This document shows, in pieces, positions 17,130 through 26,215 of a stretch of DNA of 57,014 nucleotides. The stretch is from Paludibacteraceae bacterium (GTDB taxonomy: Bacteria > Bacteroidota > Bacteroidia > Bacteroidales > Paludibacteraceae): positions 1 through 57,014 of the forward strand of contig JAFYWK010000049.1 in assembly GCA_017558065.1 (NCBI GenBank), in the 5' to 3' direction. The translations under genes and the position numbers were made by a program. Under the pieces are notes generated by a model. The model saw only the letters and a program-made list of their open reading frames with translations, was not told the origin of the DNA and did no database searches. How positions within the stretch are numbered: the stretch's first letter is position 1; every line of letters begins with the position of its first letter.

Positions 17130-20100
17130 TTAGAATTGCAAGCTAACACCCAATACCGTGGTCATTGAACGTGGATACATATTGTTGTCAATGCCACCAT
17201 TTACCTCAGGGTCAAGACCGCGATAACCGCTAATTACGAATGGGTTAGAAACGGTAGCAAAGATACGTGCTTTGATCTTAGGCTCATCGAAAGTATAACC
17301 CAAAGTAATATTGTCACAACGCAAGAATGAAGCATCCTCAATAAACTCAGACATGCGCCAAGCATTGTCGGTAGTAACTGTCTTACTGTTGAGGATATTG
17401 TTGTATGGTTCTTGAGCAGCAAGGAACACGTTGGTGTAAGCACCCTCACGAACCAACGTCTTCATGCTTTGCATCTTACCAGCGAGAACATCGTTGTAAA
17501 CATAGTTACCAATATTCGCACGGAGTGAGAAACTAAGGTCGAAGTTATAGAATTGCCATTTCGATTGGAAACCGATTTGGAAATCTGGAGCTGGCTTGTG
17601 GTATGCAATCAAGTCTTTCTCATTGATAGCACCGTCCTTGTTTTGGTCTTTAATCTCGATCACATTTACTTCTTTACCTTCTTTGTTCTTAGTAGTAGTG
17701 TGATAAGACTCATACACGAAGAATGTGCTTGCAGCATATCCCTCTTGGTGACGTTGGATGGTATTACCTGTACCAGAACTTACACCACCAGTAGTAACAA
17801 AGTAGTTTTCGCTTTGACCAGAAGTAAGGTGCTCAATCTTATTTACGTTGTATGTAAAGTTGAGTCCCATATCCCATTTAAGGTTCTTATTGTCAATAGC
17901 TACACCATTGAGCATTACTTCCACACCTTGGTTAGAGAGTGAACCGATATTAGAATAAACTTGGTTCTTGAAGTTGGTACCCATAGGCACATCCACCTTA
18001 GAAATCAAGTCAGTTGTATAACGGTAGTAGTAATCCAAGTTAGCTGTGATACGGTTATTGAGGAACGCTAGGTCGAAACCAGCATTGTAGGTAGTAGTCT
18101 TCTCCCAAGTCAAATCGAAGTTGTACTCTTGTGGGCGAGCAGATTGATAGTACTTATAATCACCAGTTTCAGGATCAATCTCACCAAATGTATAATCCGC
18201 ATACTCTTTGCTGAGTGAATAAAGCACAAGACCCATATAATCACTAAAGAGGTTTTGTTGACCAGTGATACCATAACCAGCGCGGAACTTGAAGTCGTTG
18301 AGCCAGTTAACATCTTGGAAGAAAGTCTCCTTAATCTTCCAACCCAATGCTACAGAAGGGAAGACACCCCATCGTTTGCCAGGAGCAAAACGAGAAGAAC
18401 CATCGGCACGTACAGTAGCAGTAAGCATCACTTGATTCCATCCAATCCAGTTAGCACGACCGAAGAAAGATACAAGGTAGCTCTCTGTAGCGAACTTATT
18501 GGTAGTATAATTGTGACGTTTATTGATATCACGAGCAGCAAAAGCGTCAGGACCTTGGAAACCGCTACCCTCAGAGAATGTCTCACGACGGAAGTGTTGC
18601 CACTCGTAACCAGCCATAATGTCAAAGTGTTGATTATCGGTGAAGTCTTTGTAGTATTGCGCGTACGCGTTGAATTGCAAGTTGAACTTAGACATCTCCT
18701 CATAACCATCCCAGCCATAATAGTTGTTAGAATAAGAAGTAGGGAGAATAGTATTATTTTCTCTACCGTAAGAATAATCAGCACCAAAATTAGCGTGGAG
18801 ACGCAAATCCTCGAAACCATGCACTTTATAATCCACCTCCAAGTTACCTACAAAAGCACCAGAGTTAGCACGTTTGTTGCTATTCTCAAGTAGTGCAACA
18901 GGGTTTTGAGGAGTATTGGTGTTAGAGAGAGCAGTCCAATTAGGATCACCCAAATCGGTAGCACCCATAGGTGTTTGATAATAACCACCAAACTCTTTAA
19001 GACCATTAGCAGGTCTCACCTCTCGTGTAGGGTCGAAAGCCAAAGCAGCACCAACTGCACCGCCATCTGCATAGCGGTTGTGGATATACATACCTTTTGC
19101 ATTCAAATTGAAAGTCAAATGCTTATCCAAGAAAGTAGGAGAGAGGTTCAAGGAAGCTGTAACACGTTGCATGCCAGATGTCTTGAGGACACCATTTTGG
19201 TTGGTATAACCAATAGCAGCACGATAAGGCATATTCTTAGTACCACCCATAATACTGATAGTATGGTCAGTAGAAATAGCAGTACGATAGATTTGCTTTT
19301 GCCAATCAGTATTTGCAGTACCCAAATCAGTAGCATTTGGCATAAATGCACGATATTCATCGCCTGTCATTACATCCAAGGTATTGGTCAAAATACCAGC
19401 ACTTACGTTACCGTCATATGACACTTTCATCTTCGATCCAGCAGCACCTTTCTTGGTTGTAATAATGATGACGCCGTTGGAAGCACGGCTACCGTAGATA
19501 GCAGTAGCAGAAGCATCTTTGAGGACGGTGAAGGTCTCAATATCATTAGGGTTAACCATAGAGAGAGGGTTAGCCACACCTTTCACACCATCATTATCCA
19601 TTGCCAAACCATCGATGACGATCAGAGGGTCATTAGAAGCCGAAAGAGAAGAACCACCACGAACACGGATAGTAGCGCCACCACCTGGAGTACCGTCATT
19701 GGAAGTAACAACCACACCAGCTACCTTACCTGCCAACATATCTTGTGCATTGGTGGTAAGACCTTTGTTCATAGCATCTGGTTTGATAGCAGTTACAGAA
19801 CCTGTAGCATCGTTTTTCTTAACTACACCGTAACCGACAACAACAACCTCATCCAACAACTCAGTGTCTTCTGCGAGTTGTACTTGCATTCCGTCAGTTG
19901 CTTTTACTTCAACTGTTTTGTAACCCATGTAACTAATTTCGAGCAATGCACCCTCTTGTGCCATGAGAACAAAATTGCCATCAAAATCGGTGATAGTACC
20001 ATTGGTAGTGCCTTTCTCAATCACATTGGCACCAATGATAGGTTCAGCCGTTGATGCATCCAGAACAGTACCTGTAATCTGCGCAGACATTGTCAGAGAG

Positions 20101-20144
20101 AATGCTGCGAACAGAACAAGTAAAAATGTCTTGTTTTTCATCAC
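17130..20144 (-). CDS. SusC/RagA TonB-dependent transporter (second pair)
   Basis: A 1004-residue outer-membrane transporter. It starts MMKNKTFLLVLFAAFSLTMSAQ; M1 or M2 may be used. Order: signal peptide, CarboxypepD_reg-like domain, plug with LLDEVVVVGYGVVKKNDATGS, the SusC signature LIVIDGLAM, GSRASNGVIIITTKKGA, then the barrel ending TTVLGVSLQF. The first 25 codons are very similar to those of the other SusC, which points to a common ancestor or local gene conversion of the signal region. No promoter is visible in the 91 bases upstream, so it is probably read from 21608-21639 through the MFS gene. Confidence 0.95.
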   Translation of the reverse strand: MMKNKTFLLVLFAAFSLTMSAQITGTVLDASTAEPIIGANVIEKGTTNGTITDFDGNFVLMAQEGALLEISYMGYKTVEVKATDGMQVQLAEDTELLDEVVVVGYGVVKKNDATGSVTAIKPDAMNKGLTTNAQDMLAGKVAGVVVTSNDGTPGGGATIRVRGGSSLSASNDPLIVIDGLAMDNDGVKGVANPLSMVNPNDIETFTVLKDASATAIYGSRASNGVIIITTKKGAAGSKMKVSYDGNVSAGILTNTLDVMTGDEYRAFMPNATDLGTANTDWQKQIYRTAISTDHTISIMGGTKNMPYRAAIGYTNQNGVLKTSGMQRVTASLNLSPTFLDKHLTFNLNAKGMYIHNRYADGGAVGAALAFDPTREVRPANGLKEFGGYYQTPMGATDLGDPNWTALSNTNTPQNPVALLENSNKRANSGAFVGNLEVDYKVHGFEDLRLHANFGADYSYGRENNTILPTSYSNNYYGWDGYEEMSKFNLQFNAYAQYYKDFTDNQHFDIMAGYEWQHFRRETFSEGSGFQGPDAFAARDINKRHNYTTNKFATESYLVSFFGRANWIGWNQVMLTATVRADGSSRFAPGKRWGVFPSVALGWKIKETFFQDVNWLNDFKFRAGYGITGQQNLFSDYMGLVLYSLSKEYADYTFGEIDPETGDYKYYQSARPQEYNFDLTWEKTTTYNAGFDLAFLNNRITANLDYYYRYTTDLISKVDVPMGTNFKNQVYSNIGSLSNQGVEVMLNGVAIDNKNLKWDMGLNFTYNVNKIEHLTSGQSENYFVTTGGVSSGTGNTIQRHQEGYAASTFFVYESYHTTTKNKEGKEVNVIEIKDQNKDGAINEKDLIAYHKPAPDFQIGFQSKWQFYNFDLSFSLRANIGNYVYNDVLAGKMQSMKTLVREGAYTNVFLAAQEPYNNILNSKTVTTDNAWRMSEFIEDASFLRCDNITLGYTFDEPKIKARIFATVSNPFVISGYRGLDPEVNGGIDNNMYPRSMTTVLGVSLQF

Positions 20145-20191
20145 TTTTTTGTTTTTAGAATTTGTTAATTTATTGTTTTTAGTTGTTTTTT

Positions 20192-20235
20192 GCTAGTTGG
20201 GATAGTCATACTAGTTGTACTAGTTGGGATAGTTG
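20192..20235 (-). repeat. Degenerate 9-nt tandem repeat, CAACTAG type
   Basis: On the minus strand, directly after the MFS stop codon, units CAACTATCC, CAACTAGTA, CAACTAGTA, TGACTATCC, CAACTAGCA follow one another with a strict 9-nt period. The same core AACTAG with the same period fills the spacer at 48664-48718. Confidence 0.8.
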
Positions 20236-21582
20236 TTATTTCTTACCCTCCTTGATGAGGACTACGCTGATAGCTCCGAGGATAAGCAGCACACCTGCTG
20301 CAACCAACATGCCCACCTGCGAGCCCGCGCATATATACTTAAGGATAGCACCACCAATCAACGCTGCCACAATCTGAGGCAAACAGATGGTACAGTTAAA
20401 CAAACCAAGATAATAACCCATATTGTCACCCTTGAGCGAGTTGGTCAAGATAGTGAATGGCACTGCCAACATAGCTGCCCATGCCGCACCAATGAACGCG
20501 TAAGAAACGAGCAATACGTATTGGTTGGTAACAAACAAAGTAGAGATAAATCCTAACGCACCCACAATCAATGAGATAGCGTATGCGCCCTTATTATGGA
20601 AGTATTTCTCGAGGGTTGGCATAATCAATGCCCAAAGCATAGAACCAACGGCTTGGATAGCGAAACAAACACCTACCCAGTTACCTGCTGTTTGGAAAGC
20701 TTCCGCAGCAGTATTCACACCATCCCAGCTGAAGCATTGGGTAGCGATAGCACCGTTGGAATAGGTCCACATAAAGAGGAAAGCCGCCCAGCAGAAGAAC
20801 TGCACAAGACCAACTGTCCAGAAGGTAGAAGGTGCATTGATGAGCAGTTTGATGAAGCTTGGGTCTTCTTTCTTCTCGTCTTTCTTGGTGTCAAGTCCGT
20901 GGAACTTAGCATACTCCTCTGGATTCAACTCCTTGACAGTCACGAAGGTATAGAGTACGCAGAGCATGAGAATAGCTGCTCCGATATAGAAACTCCATTT
21001 CACCGAGTCTGGGATAACGCCTTCTGGAGCAGTATTAGCAATACCTACCCAAGTAAAGAGGATTGGGAAGATGTAACCTGCCAACGAACCAGCATTGCAG
21101 AGGAATGATTGGATAGAATAAGCGAGACCTTTTTGCTCCTCGTTCACCATATCGCCAACCATCATCTTGAATGGTTGCATAGCAATATTGATAGAAGTAT
21201 CAAGGAACATGAGAGAAAACAATCCAAACCACATGGCCGCGTTGAGACCGAGGAAGAGGGATTGTCCGAAAGTGAAGTTACCTGCGTTAGGCAAGAGCAA
21301 CATCACTGCTACTGCGATGAGCGCACCTACGATGAGGTAAGGTTTGCGACGACCTAGGCGGTTCCAAGTCTTGTCAGAGTACTTACCCACGAGAGGTTGA
21401 ACAATCATACCCATCAACGGAGGGAGTACCCAGAAGAATGAAAGTTGATGAGGATCAGCGCCTAAAGTGGCAAAAATACGAGAGATATTCGCACTCTGGA
21501 GTGCATAAGCAATTTGGACTCCAAAGAATCCAAAACTGAGGTTAAAAAGCTGTCCAAAGGACAAGTTGCGTTTTTCTGTCAT
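20236..21582 (-). CDS. MFS sugar transporter (SLC45/GPH-like)
   Basis: A 448-residue inner-membrane protein with about 12 hydrophobic segments. The start NLSFGFFGVQIAYALQSANISRIF and the loop VGKYSDKTWNRLGRRKPYL are typical of the group of MFS sucrose/maltose-type symporters found inside Bacteroidota utilisation loci. PQIVAALIGG in TM 11 also fits. It is the first gene of the MFS-susC-susD-lipoprotein unit and would move galactose or galactobiose from periplasm to cytoplasm; the substrate is inferred from the neighbours. Long cytoplasmic loop near residues 228-250 (KKDEKKEDPSF) is rich in charge. Confidence 0.88.
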   Translation of the reverse strand: MTEKRNLSFGQLFNLSFGFFGVQIAYALQSANISRIFATLGADPHQLSFFWVLPPLMGMIVQPLVGKYSDKTWNRLGRRKPYLIVGALIAVAVMLLLPNAGNFTFGQSLFLGLNAAMWFGLFSLMFLDTSINIAMQPFKMMVGDMVNEEQKGLAYSIQSFLCNAGSLAGYIFPILFTWVGIANTAPEGVIPDSVKWSFYIGAAILMLCVLYTFVTVKELNPEEYAKFHGLDTKKDEKKEDPSFIKLLINAPSTFWTVGLVQFFCWAAFLFMWTYSNGAIATQCFSWDGVNTAAEAFQTAGNWVGVCFAIQAVGSMLWALIMPTLEKYFHNKGAYAISLIVGALGFISTLFVTNQYVLLVSYAFIGAAWAAMLAVPFTILTNSLKGDNMGYYLGLFNCTICLPQIVAALIGGAILKYICAGSQVGMLVAAGVLLILGAISVVLIKEGKK

Positions 21583-21607
21583 GACATGTATTTTTCAAAA
21601 TCGGGCA

Positions 21608-21639
21608 CAAAGGTACTACTTTTTTTTTACACGCGCAAG
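21608..21639 (-). promoter_or_regulatory. Promoter of MFS-susC-susD-lipoprotein unit
   Basis: On the minus strand CTTG (21636-21639), 20 nt, TACCTTTG (21608-21615), about 26 bases before the MFS start at 21582. No regulator gene (hybrid two-component, anti-sigma/sigma or SusR type) is next to the locus in this window. Confidence 0.8.
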
Positions 21640-21759
21640 AGAGAATAGCAAAAAAGTGCATTTTTTTCTCCGCAAACGTTTTCGAGCAAAGAGAACAAAC
21701 GAGATATATTGTGTAAAGCAACAGACGTTTATTCCCTTTCTCCCATAGCTAGAAGAGGC

Positions 21760-21854
21760 ATGGGGTATTCATGGGATATTCACGGGGTATTCATGGGATA
21801 TTCATATGTGTCGGTTATGTATCGGTTATGTATCGGTTATGTATCGGTAACGTA
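21760..21854. repeat. Two 11-nt tandem repeat blocks
   Basis: Block 1 is four copies of AYGGGRTATTC from 21760 to 21803. Block 2 is TCGGTTATGTA three times from 21811, then TCGGTAACGTA to 21854. Both have an 11-nt period, close to one helical turn. Confidence 0.88.
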
Positions 21855-21953
21855 ACGGAGGAAAAAAGTAGCGAGGGGGGTGCAAAAAAACAGGTAAAAA
21901 TGGGGCTAACCACGGACGGGTACAGATGGGCACGGAAACACGGGATATGATAC

Positions 21954-22074
21954 CTCCTACGCCTACGGCGAGAGATCTAAACTATCTAAACCAAAAATGG
22001 GAATATTTATCAACAAAGAAAACAATAAACATCCTTGCGCTGGCGCGCAGAAAGCCAAACTATCTAAACCAAAA
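21954..22074. repeat. Two hairpin-plus-tail modules
   Basis: Module 1 has hairpin CGCC-TAC-GGCG at 21960-21970 followed by the tail with AAACTATCTAAACCAAAA at 21979-21996. Module 2 has TGCGC-TGGC-GCGCA at 22036-22049 and the same 18-nt tail, identical base for base, at 22057-22074. Hairpins differ while tails are conserved. Confidence 0.8.
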
Positions 22075-22201
22075 GCAACATGAATTATAAAATCAACAAC
22101 TCAAACAATAAAAATCACAACGGCAATACCCTTGTTACAAAGTGAATATCAAGGCATTAAAGGAAGAAAGAGAAAATATATATATTTTTTTAAGCAAAAG
22201 A

Positions 22202-22233
22202 TTTGCATATGTGAAATTTTTGTTGTAATTTTG
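22202..22233 (+). promoter_or_regulatory. Promoter of recQ
   Basis: TTTG (22202-22205), 20 nt, TAATTTTG (22226-22233). Perfect consensus. The sequence AAAAGATTTGCATATGTG around the -33 element is shared with the prfB promoter at 42265. Confidence 0.87.
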
Positions 22234-22243
22234 CAGTTGAATT

Positions 22244-22299
22244 AGGCGAGAGGTGAGAGGTGAGAGGTGAGAGGCGAGATGTGAGAGGCGAGAGGTGAA
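22244..22299 (+). repeat. Heptamer tandem repeat in recQ leader
   Basis: Eight consecutive 7-nt units: AGGCGAG, AGGTGAG three times, AGGCGAG, ATGTGAG, AGGCGAG, AGGTGAA. They lie in the transcribed leader between promoter and ATG. The same unit type occurs at 24511, 25810, 27293, 31800, 33326, 51795 and 52511. Confidence 0.9.
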
Positions 22300-22326
22300 A
22301 CATTATTATAATATTATACAGTTCGT

Positions 22327-24510
22327 ATGACACGACATGAACAACTGATTGAAGCACTACAACACAATTTTGGTTTTGATTCGTTCAAAGGAAACCAAGA
22401 AGCAATCATCAACAACCTCATGGATGGCAAAGATACCTTTGTATTGATGCCAACTGGTGGAGGAAAAAGTCTATGCTATCAGCTACCATCACTACTAATG
22501 GATGGCGTAGCCATTGTGATATCACCACTGATAGCCCTGATGAAAAATCAAGTGGATGCTATGCGCAACTTCTCAGAAGAAGACGGCGTGGCACACTTTA
22601 TCAATTCATCGCTATCACGACCAGAAATACATGCAGTGAAAGCCGACATCTTGGCAGGCAAGACCAAACTGCTATACCTTGCCCCCGAATCGCTGAACAA
22701 AGATGAGAACGTAGACTTTCTGAAAGGCGTGAAGATTTCCTTCTACGCCGTGGACGAAGCTCACTGTATCTCAGAATGGGGACACGACTTCCGTCCTGAA
22801 TATAGGCGCATTCACCCCATTGTGGAACGTATCGGCAAGGCACCTATCATTGCGCTCACTGCTACCGCCACACCAAAAGTGCAGAATGACATACAAAAGA
22901 ACCTGGATATGTTGCACGCGACGGTATTCAAATCGTCGTTCAACCGTCCTAACCTATATTATGAGGTACGCGAGAAGACCGATGATGTGGATAAAGACAT
23001 CGTGAAATATATCCGCACCATGAGCGGCAAATCGGGTATCATCTACTGTCTGAGCCGCAAAACGGTGGAAGAACTGGCTGCGACACTCAACGTGAACAAT
23101 ATCTCTGCCCTGCCCTATCACGCAGGTATGGATGCCGCAACACGTAGCGCGAACCAGGATGCGTTCCTCATGGAGAAAGTGCAAGTGATAGTAGCAACCA
23201 TCGCGTTTGGTATGGGTATTGACAAACCCGATGTGCGCTTTGTGATACACTATGACATTCCCAAATCGCTGGAGGGCTACTACCAAGAAACAGGTCGTGC
23301 GGGTCGTGACGGCGGAGAAGGACAATGTATATGCTTCTATTCGCCCAAAGACATAGAACGTTTGCGTAAGTTCCAGCAAGGCAAACCTATTGCAGAGCAA
23401 GAGATTAGCAACCAATTACTGTTTGAGACACAATCGTATGCAGAGTCGCCTATATGCCGTAGAAAACTGCTGTTGCACTATTTTGGCGAGGAATATAACC
23501 AAGAGAAATGCGGCAACTGCGATAACTGTAAAAAGACCTATCGCATGATGGACGCGACCGAACTCTTGGGATTGATACTGGAGACGATTCACCAACTGAA
23601 CGAGAAATTCCGTTCGCGACACATCGTGGATATTATTCGCGGAAACGAGACCTCTACGGTAATCTCGTACAAGCACAATGAGTTGGAGAACTTTGGTTCG
23701 GGCGAAGATGAAGATGAGGCAGTATTGCATGCTATCATTCGTCAAGCGTTGATAGCTGGATATATAAAGAAGGATATAGAGTCCTATGGCGACTTGAAGT
23801 TGACCCCTGATGGCAAGAAATTTATGAAGCGTCCATCGAAATTTGAGGTGCCAATCGAGGTACACAGCGATGACGAAGATGCCGACATGGAAGCAGGAAT
23901 AGGCGCATGTGCCGCAGCGGACGATGTACTGTTCTCCATCCTGAAAGACCTGCGCAAGAAACTGAGCAAGCGCATGAATGTGCCACCATTCGTGATATTC
24001 CAAGATGCAAGTTTGGAGGCCATGGCAACCAGTTATCCTATCACGATGGAAGAGTTGCAAAATATTCCAGGTGTGGGTGTGGGCAAAGCCAAACGCTATG
24101 GCGATGAGTTTATTAAACTGATCAAGGGTTATGTAGAAGAAAACGATATTATCCGTCCTGAAGACCTACGCGTTCGCACCGTAGCGAAGAACTCGGCACG
24201 CAAAATAGCCATCATTCAGGCGATTGATAGACGCGTGGCATTGGATGATTTGGCAGAGCGATTGGGTATGTCGATGGAAGAGATGCTGGAGGAGATAGAA
24301 GCCATCGTATATTCGGGTACACGACTGAATATCAAATACTTTATTGACGAAGTAGTAGATCCTGATGAGGAGTTTGACATCTACGACTACTTCCGTCATG
24401 CCGACAATGACAGCATCAAGTTGGCGATGGAAGAGTTGGGCGAAGATGACTACGATGAGATCAATGTACGGTTGGTGAGAATAAAGTTCCATAGCGAGTT
24501 GGGGAATTAG
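22327..24510 (+). CDS. recQ: ATP-dependent DNA helicase RecQ
   Basis: A 727-residue 3'-5' helicase for recombination and replication-fork repair. Walker A MPTGGGKS at residues 41-48, DEAH box at 143-146 within AVDEAHCISEWGHDFRPEY, motif III LTATATPKV, motif V/VI AFGMGIDKPDVRF and QETGRAGRDG. The RecQ-Ct zinc site is C379RRKLLLHYFGE with CGNCDNC. An HRDC domain covers about 533-605 (FVIFQDASLEAMATSYP, IPGVGVGKAKRYG), followed by a C-terminal helical extension of about 110 residues ending in an acidic region. It has its own promoter and a leader filled with heptamer repeats. Length is within the range of Bacteroidota RecQ. Confidence 0.97.
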   Translation: MTRHEQLIEALQHNFGFDSFKGNQEAIINNLMDGKDTFVLMPTGGGKSLCYQLPSLLMDGVAIVISPLIALMKNQVDAMRNFSEEDGVAHFINSSLSRPEIHAVKADILAGKTKLLYLAPESLNKDENVDFLKGVKISFYAVDEAHCISEWGHDFRPEYRRIHPIVERIGKAPIIALTATATPKVQNDIQKNLDMLHATVFKSSFNRPNLYYEVREKTDDVDKDIVKYIRTMSGKSGIIYCLSRKTVEELAATLNVNNISALPYHAGMDAATRSANQDAFLMEKVQVIVATIAFGMGIDKPDVRFVIHYDIPKSLEGYYQETGRAGRDGGEGQCICFYSPKDIERLRKFQQGKPIAEQEISNQLLFETQSYAESPICRRKLLLHYFGEEYNQEKCGNCDNCKKTYRMMDATELLGLILETIHQLNEKFRSRHIVDIIRGNETSTVISYKHNELENFGSGEDEDEAVLHAIIRQALIAGYIKKDIESYGDLKLTPDGKKFMKRPSKFEVPIEVHSDDEDADMEAGIGACAAADDVLFSILKDLRKKLSKRMNVPPFVIFQDASLEAMATSYPITMEELQNIPGVGVGKAKRYGDEFIKLIKGYVEENDIIRPEDLRVRTVAKNSARKIAIIQAIDRRVALDDLAERLGMSMEEMLEEIEAIVYSGTRLNIKYFIDEVVDPDEEFDIYDYFRHADNDSIKLAMEELGEDDYDEINVRLVRIKFHSELGN

Positions 24511-24563
24511 AGTGTAGGGTGTAGAGTGTAAGGTGTAAAGGCTAGGATTCGTGTAAAGGCTAG
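24511..24563 (+). repeat. Heptamer tandem repeat between recQ and rimO
   Basis: It begins at the first base after the recQ stop: AGTGTAG, GGTGTAG, AGTGTAA, GGTGTAA, AGGCTAG, then an imperfect second round ending GGCTAG at the rimO GTG start. It makes up the whole 53-base spacer. Confidence 0.85.
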
Positions 24564-25925
24564 GTGAGAAAAAACGAGATAGATATTATCACATTAGGTT
24601 GCTCAAAGAACTTGGTGGACGCTGAGCGATTGATGCGCCAATTGGAATTGGCGGGATATCGCTGTGTACACGATTCGGCTAATCCCAAAGGCGAGATAGC
24701 TATCATCAATACCTGCGGATTCATTGGCGATGCCAAAGAAGAAAGCATAGATATCATCCTGCAATTTGCGGAGCGCAAAACCAAAGGCAAACTGCGTAAG
24801 TTGTACGTCATGGGCTGCCTGTCGCAACGCTATAGAGAAGAACTGCCTGCGGAGATTCCTGAAGTGGATAAGTGGTTTGGGAAGTTCGATTACATGGGGA
24901 TTGTAGAGGAGTGCGCAAGCGCACAGTTTAAAGGACGCCCTGCGGGCTACAGTTTAAAGGCAAAAGGCGAGGATTATGAGCGGACGATTACGACACCGAA
25001 GCACTATGCATATCTGAAGATTGCAGAGGGGTGTAACAGGTACTGTTCCTACTGCGCGATACCGTTGATTACGGGAAAATTTACTTCACGTCCGATGGAA
25101 GAGATACTGGACGAAGTGAGATGGCTGGTTAGCGAGGGCGTGAAGGAGTTTAATGTGATAGCACAAGACTTGTCCAGCTACGGATTGGACCTCTATGGCG
25201 AGCACCGATTGGCACAATTGGTGGATAAGATGGCGCAGATAGAAGGCGTAGAGTGGATACGATTGCACTATACCTACCCTACGGATTTCCCATACGACCT
25301 GCTGCCCGTGATGGCGAAACATAAGAATGTGTGCAAGTACATGGATATTGCGCTTCAACATTGTTCAGACAATATGCTCAAGAAAATGCACCGCCATATC
25401 ACCCGCGAGGAGCAGGATGCGGTGATTGCGCGCATACGAAAGGAAGTGCCTGGGATCTGTATCCGCACAACCCTATTGGTGGGACACCCAGGAGAGATGG
25501 AGGAAGACTTCAACGAGTTGTGTGAATGGGTGAAGGAGATGAAGTTTGAGCGATTGGGTGCCTTTGCCTATAGCGAAGAAGAAGGAACGTTTGCAGCGAA
25601 GCACTACAAAGATGATATTCCACAAGAAGAGAAAGAGCGTCGCGTGGACACACTGATGGCAATACAACAATCTATTTCATCGGATATCTTGAGCCAAATG
25701 GTGGGCACAAGACAACGCGTGGTGATCGACAGAGAGGAAGAGGAATACTATGTAGGACGCACACAATATGATTCGCCCGAAGTGGATTGCGAGGTGCTGA
25801 TAGAGAAGGAGGCGATGAGGCGAGAGGCGAAAGGCGAAAGGTTAGAGGCCGGAAATTATTACGAAATAACTATCATAAAATCAGAGGACTTTGATTTGTA
25901 TGGTGTTATAGAAAAGACAACATAA
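24564..25925 (+). CDS. rimO: Ribosomal protein S12 methylthiotransferase RimO
   Basis: A 453-residue radical-SAM enzyme that adds a methylthio group to an aspartate of ribosomal protein S12. N-terminal UPF0004 domain with DIITLGCSKNLVDAE and further cysteines in NTCGFIG and VMGCLSQRY for the auxiliary cluster; the radical-SAM cluster CNRYCSYC at about 157-164; C-terminal TRAM domain. Start is GTG at 24564. Two in-frame oddities: residues about 116-133 (ASAQFKGRPAGYSLKAKG) are coded by two hairpin-plus-tail units (24911-24960), and residues about 416-430 (EAMRREAKGERLEAG) by a heptamer repeat (25810-25850). Both lie outside catalytic motifs. The stop is 1 nt from the next start. Confidence 0.96.
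   Translation: MRKNEIDIITLGCSKNLVDAERLMRQLELAGYRCVHDSANPKGEIAIINTCGFIGDAKEESIDIILQFAERKTKGKLRKLYVMGCLSQRYREELPAEIPEVDKWFGKFDYMGIVEECASAQFKGRPAGYSLKAKGEDYERTITTPKHYAYLKIAEGCNRYCSYCAIPLITGKFTSRPMEEILDEVRWLVSEGVKEFNVIAQDLSSYGLDLYGEHRLAQLVDKMAQIEGVEWIRLHYTYPTDFPYDLLPVMAKHKNVCKYMDIALQHCSDNMLKKMHRHITREEQDAVIARIRKEVPGICIRTTLLVGHPGEMEEDFNELCEWVKEMKFERLGAFAYSEEEGTFAAKHYKDDIPQEEKERRVDTLMAIQQSISSDILSQMVGTRQRVVIDREEEEYYVGRTQYDSPEVDCEVLIEKEAMRREAKGERLEAGNYYEITIIKSEDFDLYGVIEKTT
24911..24960 (+). repeat. Two in-frame hairpin-plus-tail units inside rimO
   Basis: Unit 1 is GTGCGCAAGCGCAC followed by AGTTTAAAGG; unit 2 is ACGCCCTGCGGGCTAC followed by AGTTTAAAGG. The tail is identical, the hairpin differs. A close relative (CTACAGTTTAGAGGC) lies in the ABC-F gene at 30536-30549. 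Confidence 0.85.
25810..25850 (+). repeat. Heptamer repeat inside rimO coding sequence
   Basis: AGGCGATG, AGGCGAG, AGGCGAA, AGGCGAA, AGGTTAG, AGGCC in tandem, read in frame as a charged E/A/K/R/G stretch in the C-terminal TRAM region. Confidence 0.85.
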
Positions 25926-25926
25926 C

Positions 25927-26205
25927 ATGAAAACGAAAGACTTGATTCAACACATTGCGACAAGCACTTCCATGACTAAGACACACACGGAAGAGCTGCT
26001 GAATGCTACCGTGGCAGTGATGCAAAAAGAATTATTAGCAGGAAAGAGTGTACAATTGCAGAATTTTGGTACGCTGGAAATGACACGCAAGAGTGCGCGC
26101 ACCGTGGTACACCCTAAAACCAAAGAACGCACCGAAATACCAGAAAAAATGCAACTGAGTTTTAAGGTCAGCAATACCATCAAAGAAGAACTGAAAAATC
26201 TATAA
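25927..26205 (+). CDS. HU/IHF family DNA-binding protein
   Basis: A 92-residue histone-like protein. It has the HU fold order: two N-terminal helices (TKDLIQHIATSTSMTKTHTEELLNATVAVMQKEL), GKSVQLQNFGTLEMTRKSAR as the beta-strand and arm base, and KTKERTEIPEKMQLSFKVSNTIKEEL closing. The arm contains the conserved-type P/K region (TVVHPKTKERTEIP). It bends and compacts DNA. It is 1 nt after rimO and 10 nt before a second gene that also begins with an HU domain, so the pair may have arisen by tandem duplication and then fusion. Confidence 0.9.
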   Translation: MKTKDLIQHIATSTSMTKTHTEELLNATVAVMQKELLAGKSVQLQNFGTLEMTRKSARTVVHPKTKERTEIPEKMQLSFKVSNTIKEELKNL

Positions 26206-26215
26206 GAAATGACCT

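Larger units (their letters stand above)
21640..22201. other. Repeat-rich spacer without genes
   Basis: About 560 bases between divergent promoters with no credible ORF. It holds two blocks of 11-nt tandem repeats (21760-21854) and two hairpin-plus-tail modules sharing an 18-nt tail (21954-21996, 22033-22074). The remainder is A-rich with no tRNA or recognised RNA. Confidence 0.75.

Noticed and set aside
3588-21639. Galactan locus as a recent mobile island
   Set aside because: No integrase, transposase, tRNA or flanking direct repeats are visible; base and codon use look like the surroundings.
22244-22299. CRISPR array
   Set aside because: The units are 7 nt, contiguous and degenerate, without unique spacers; no cas gene is present.
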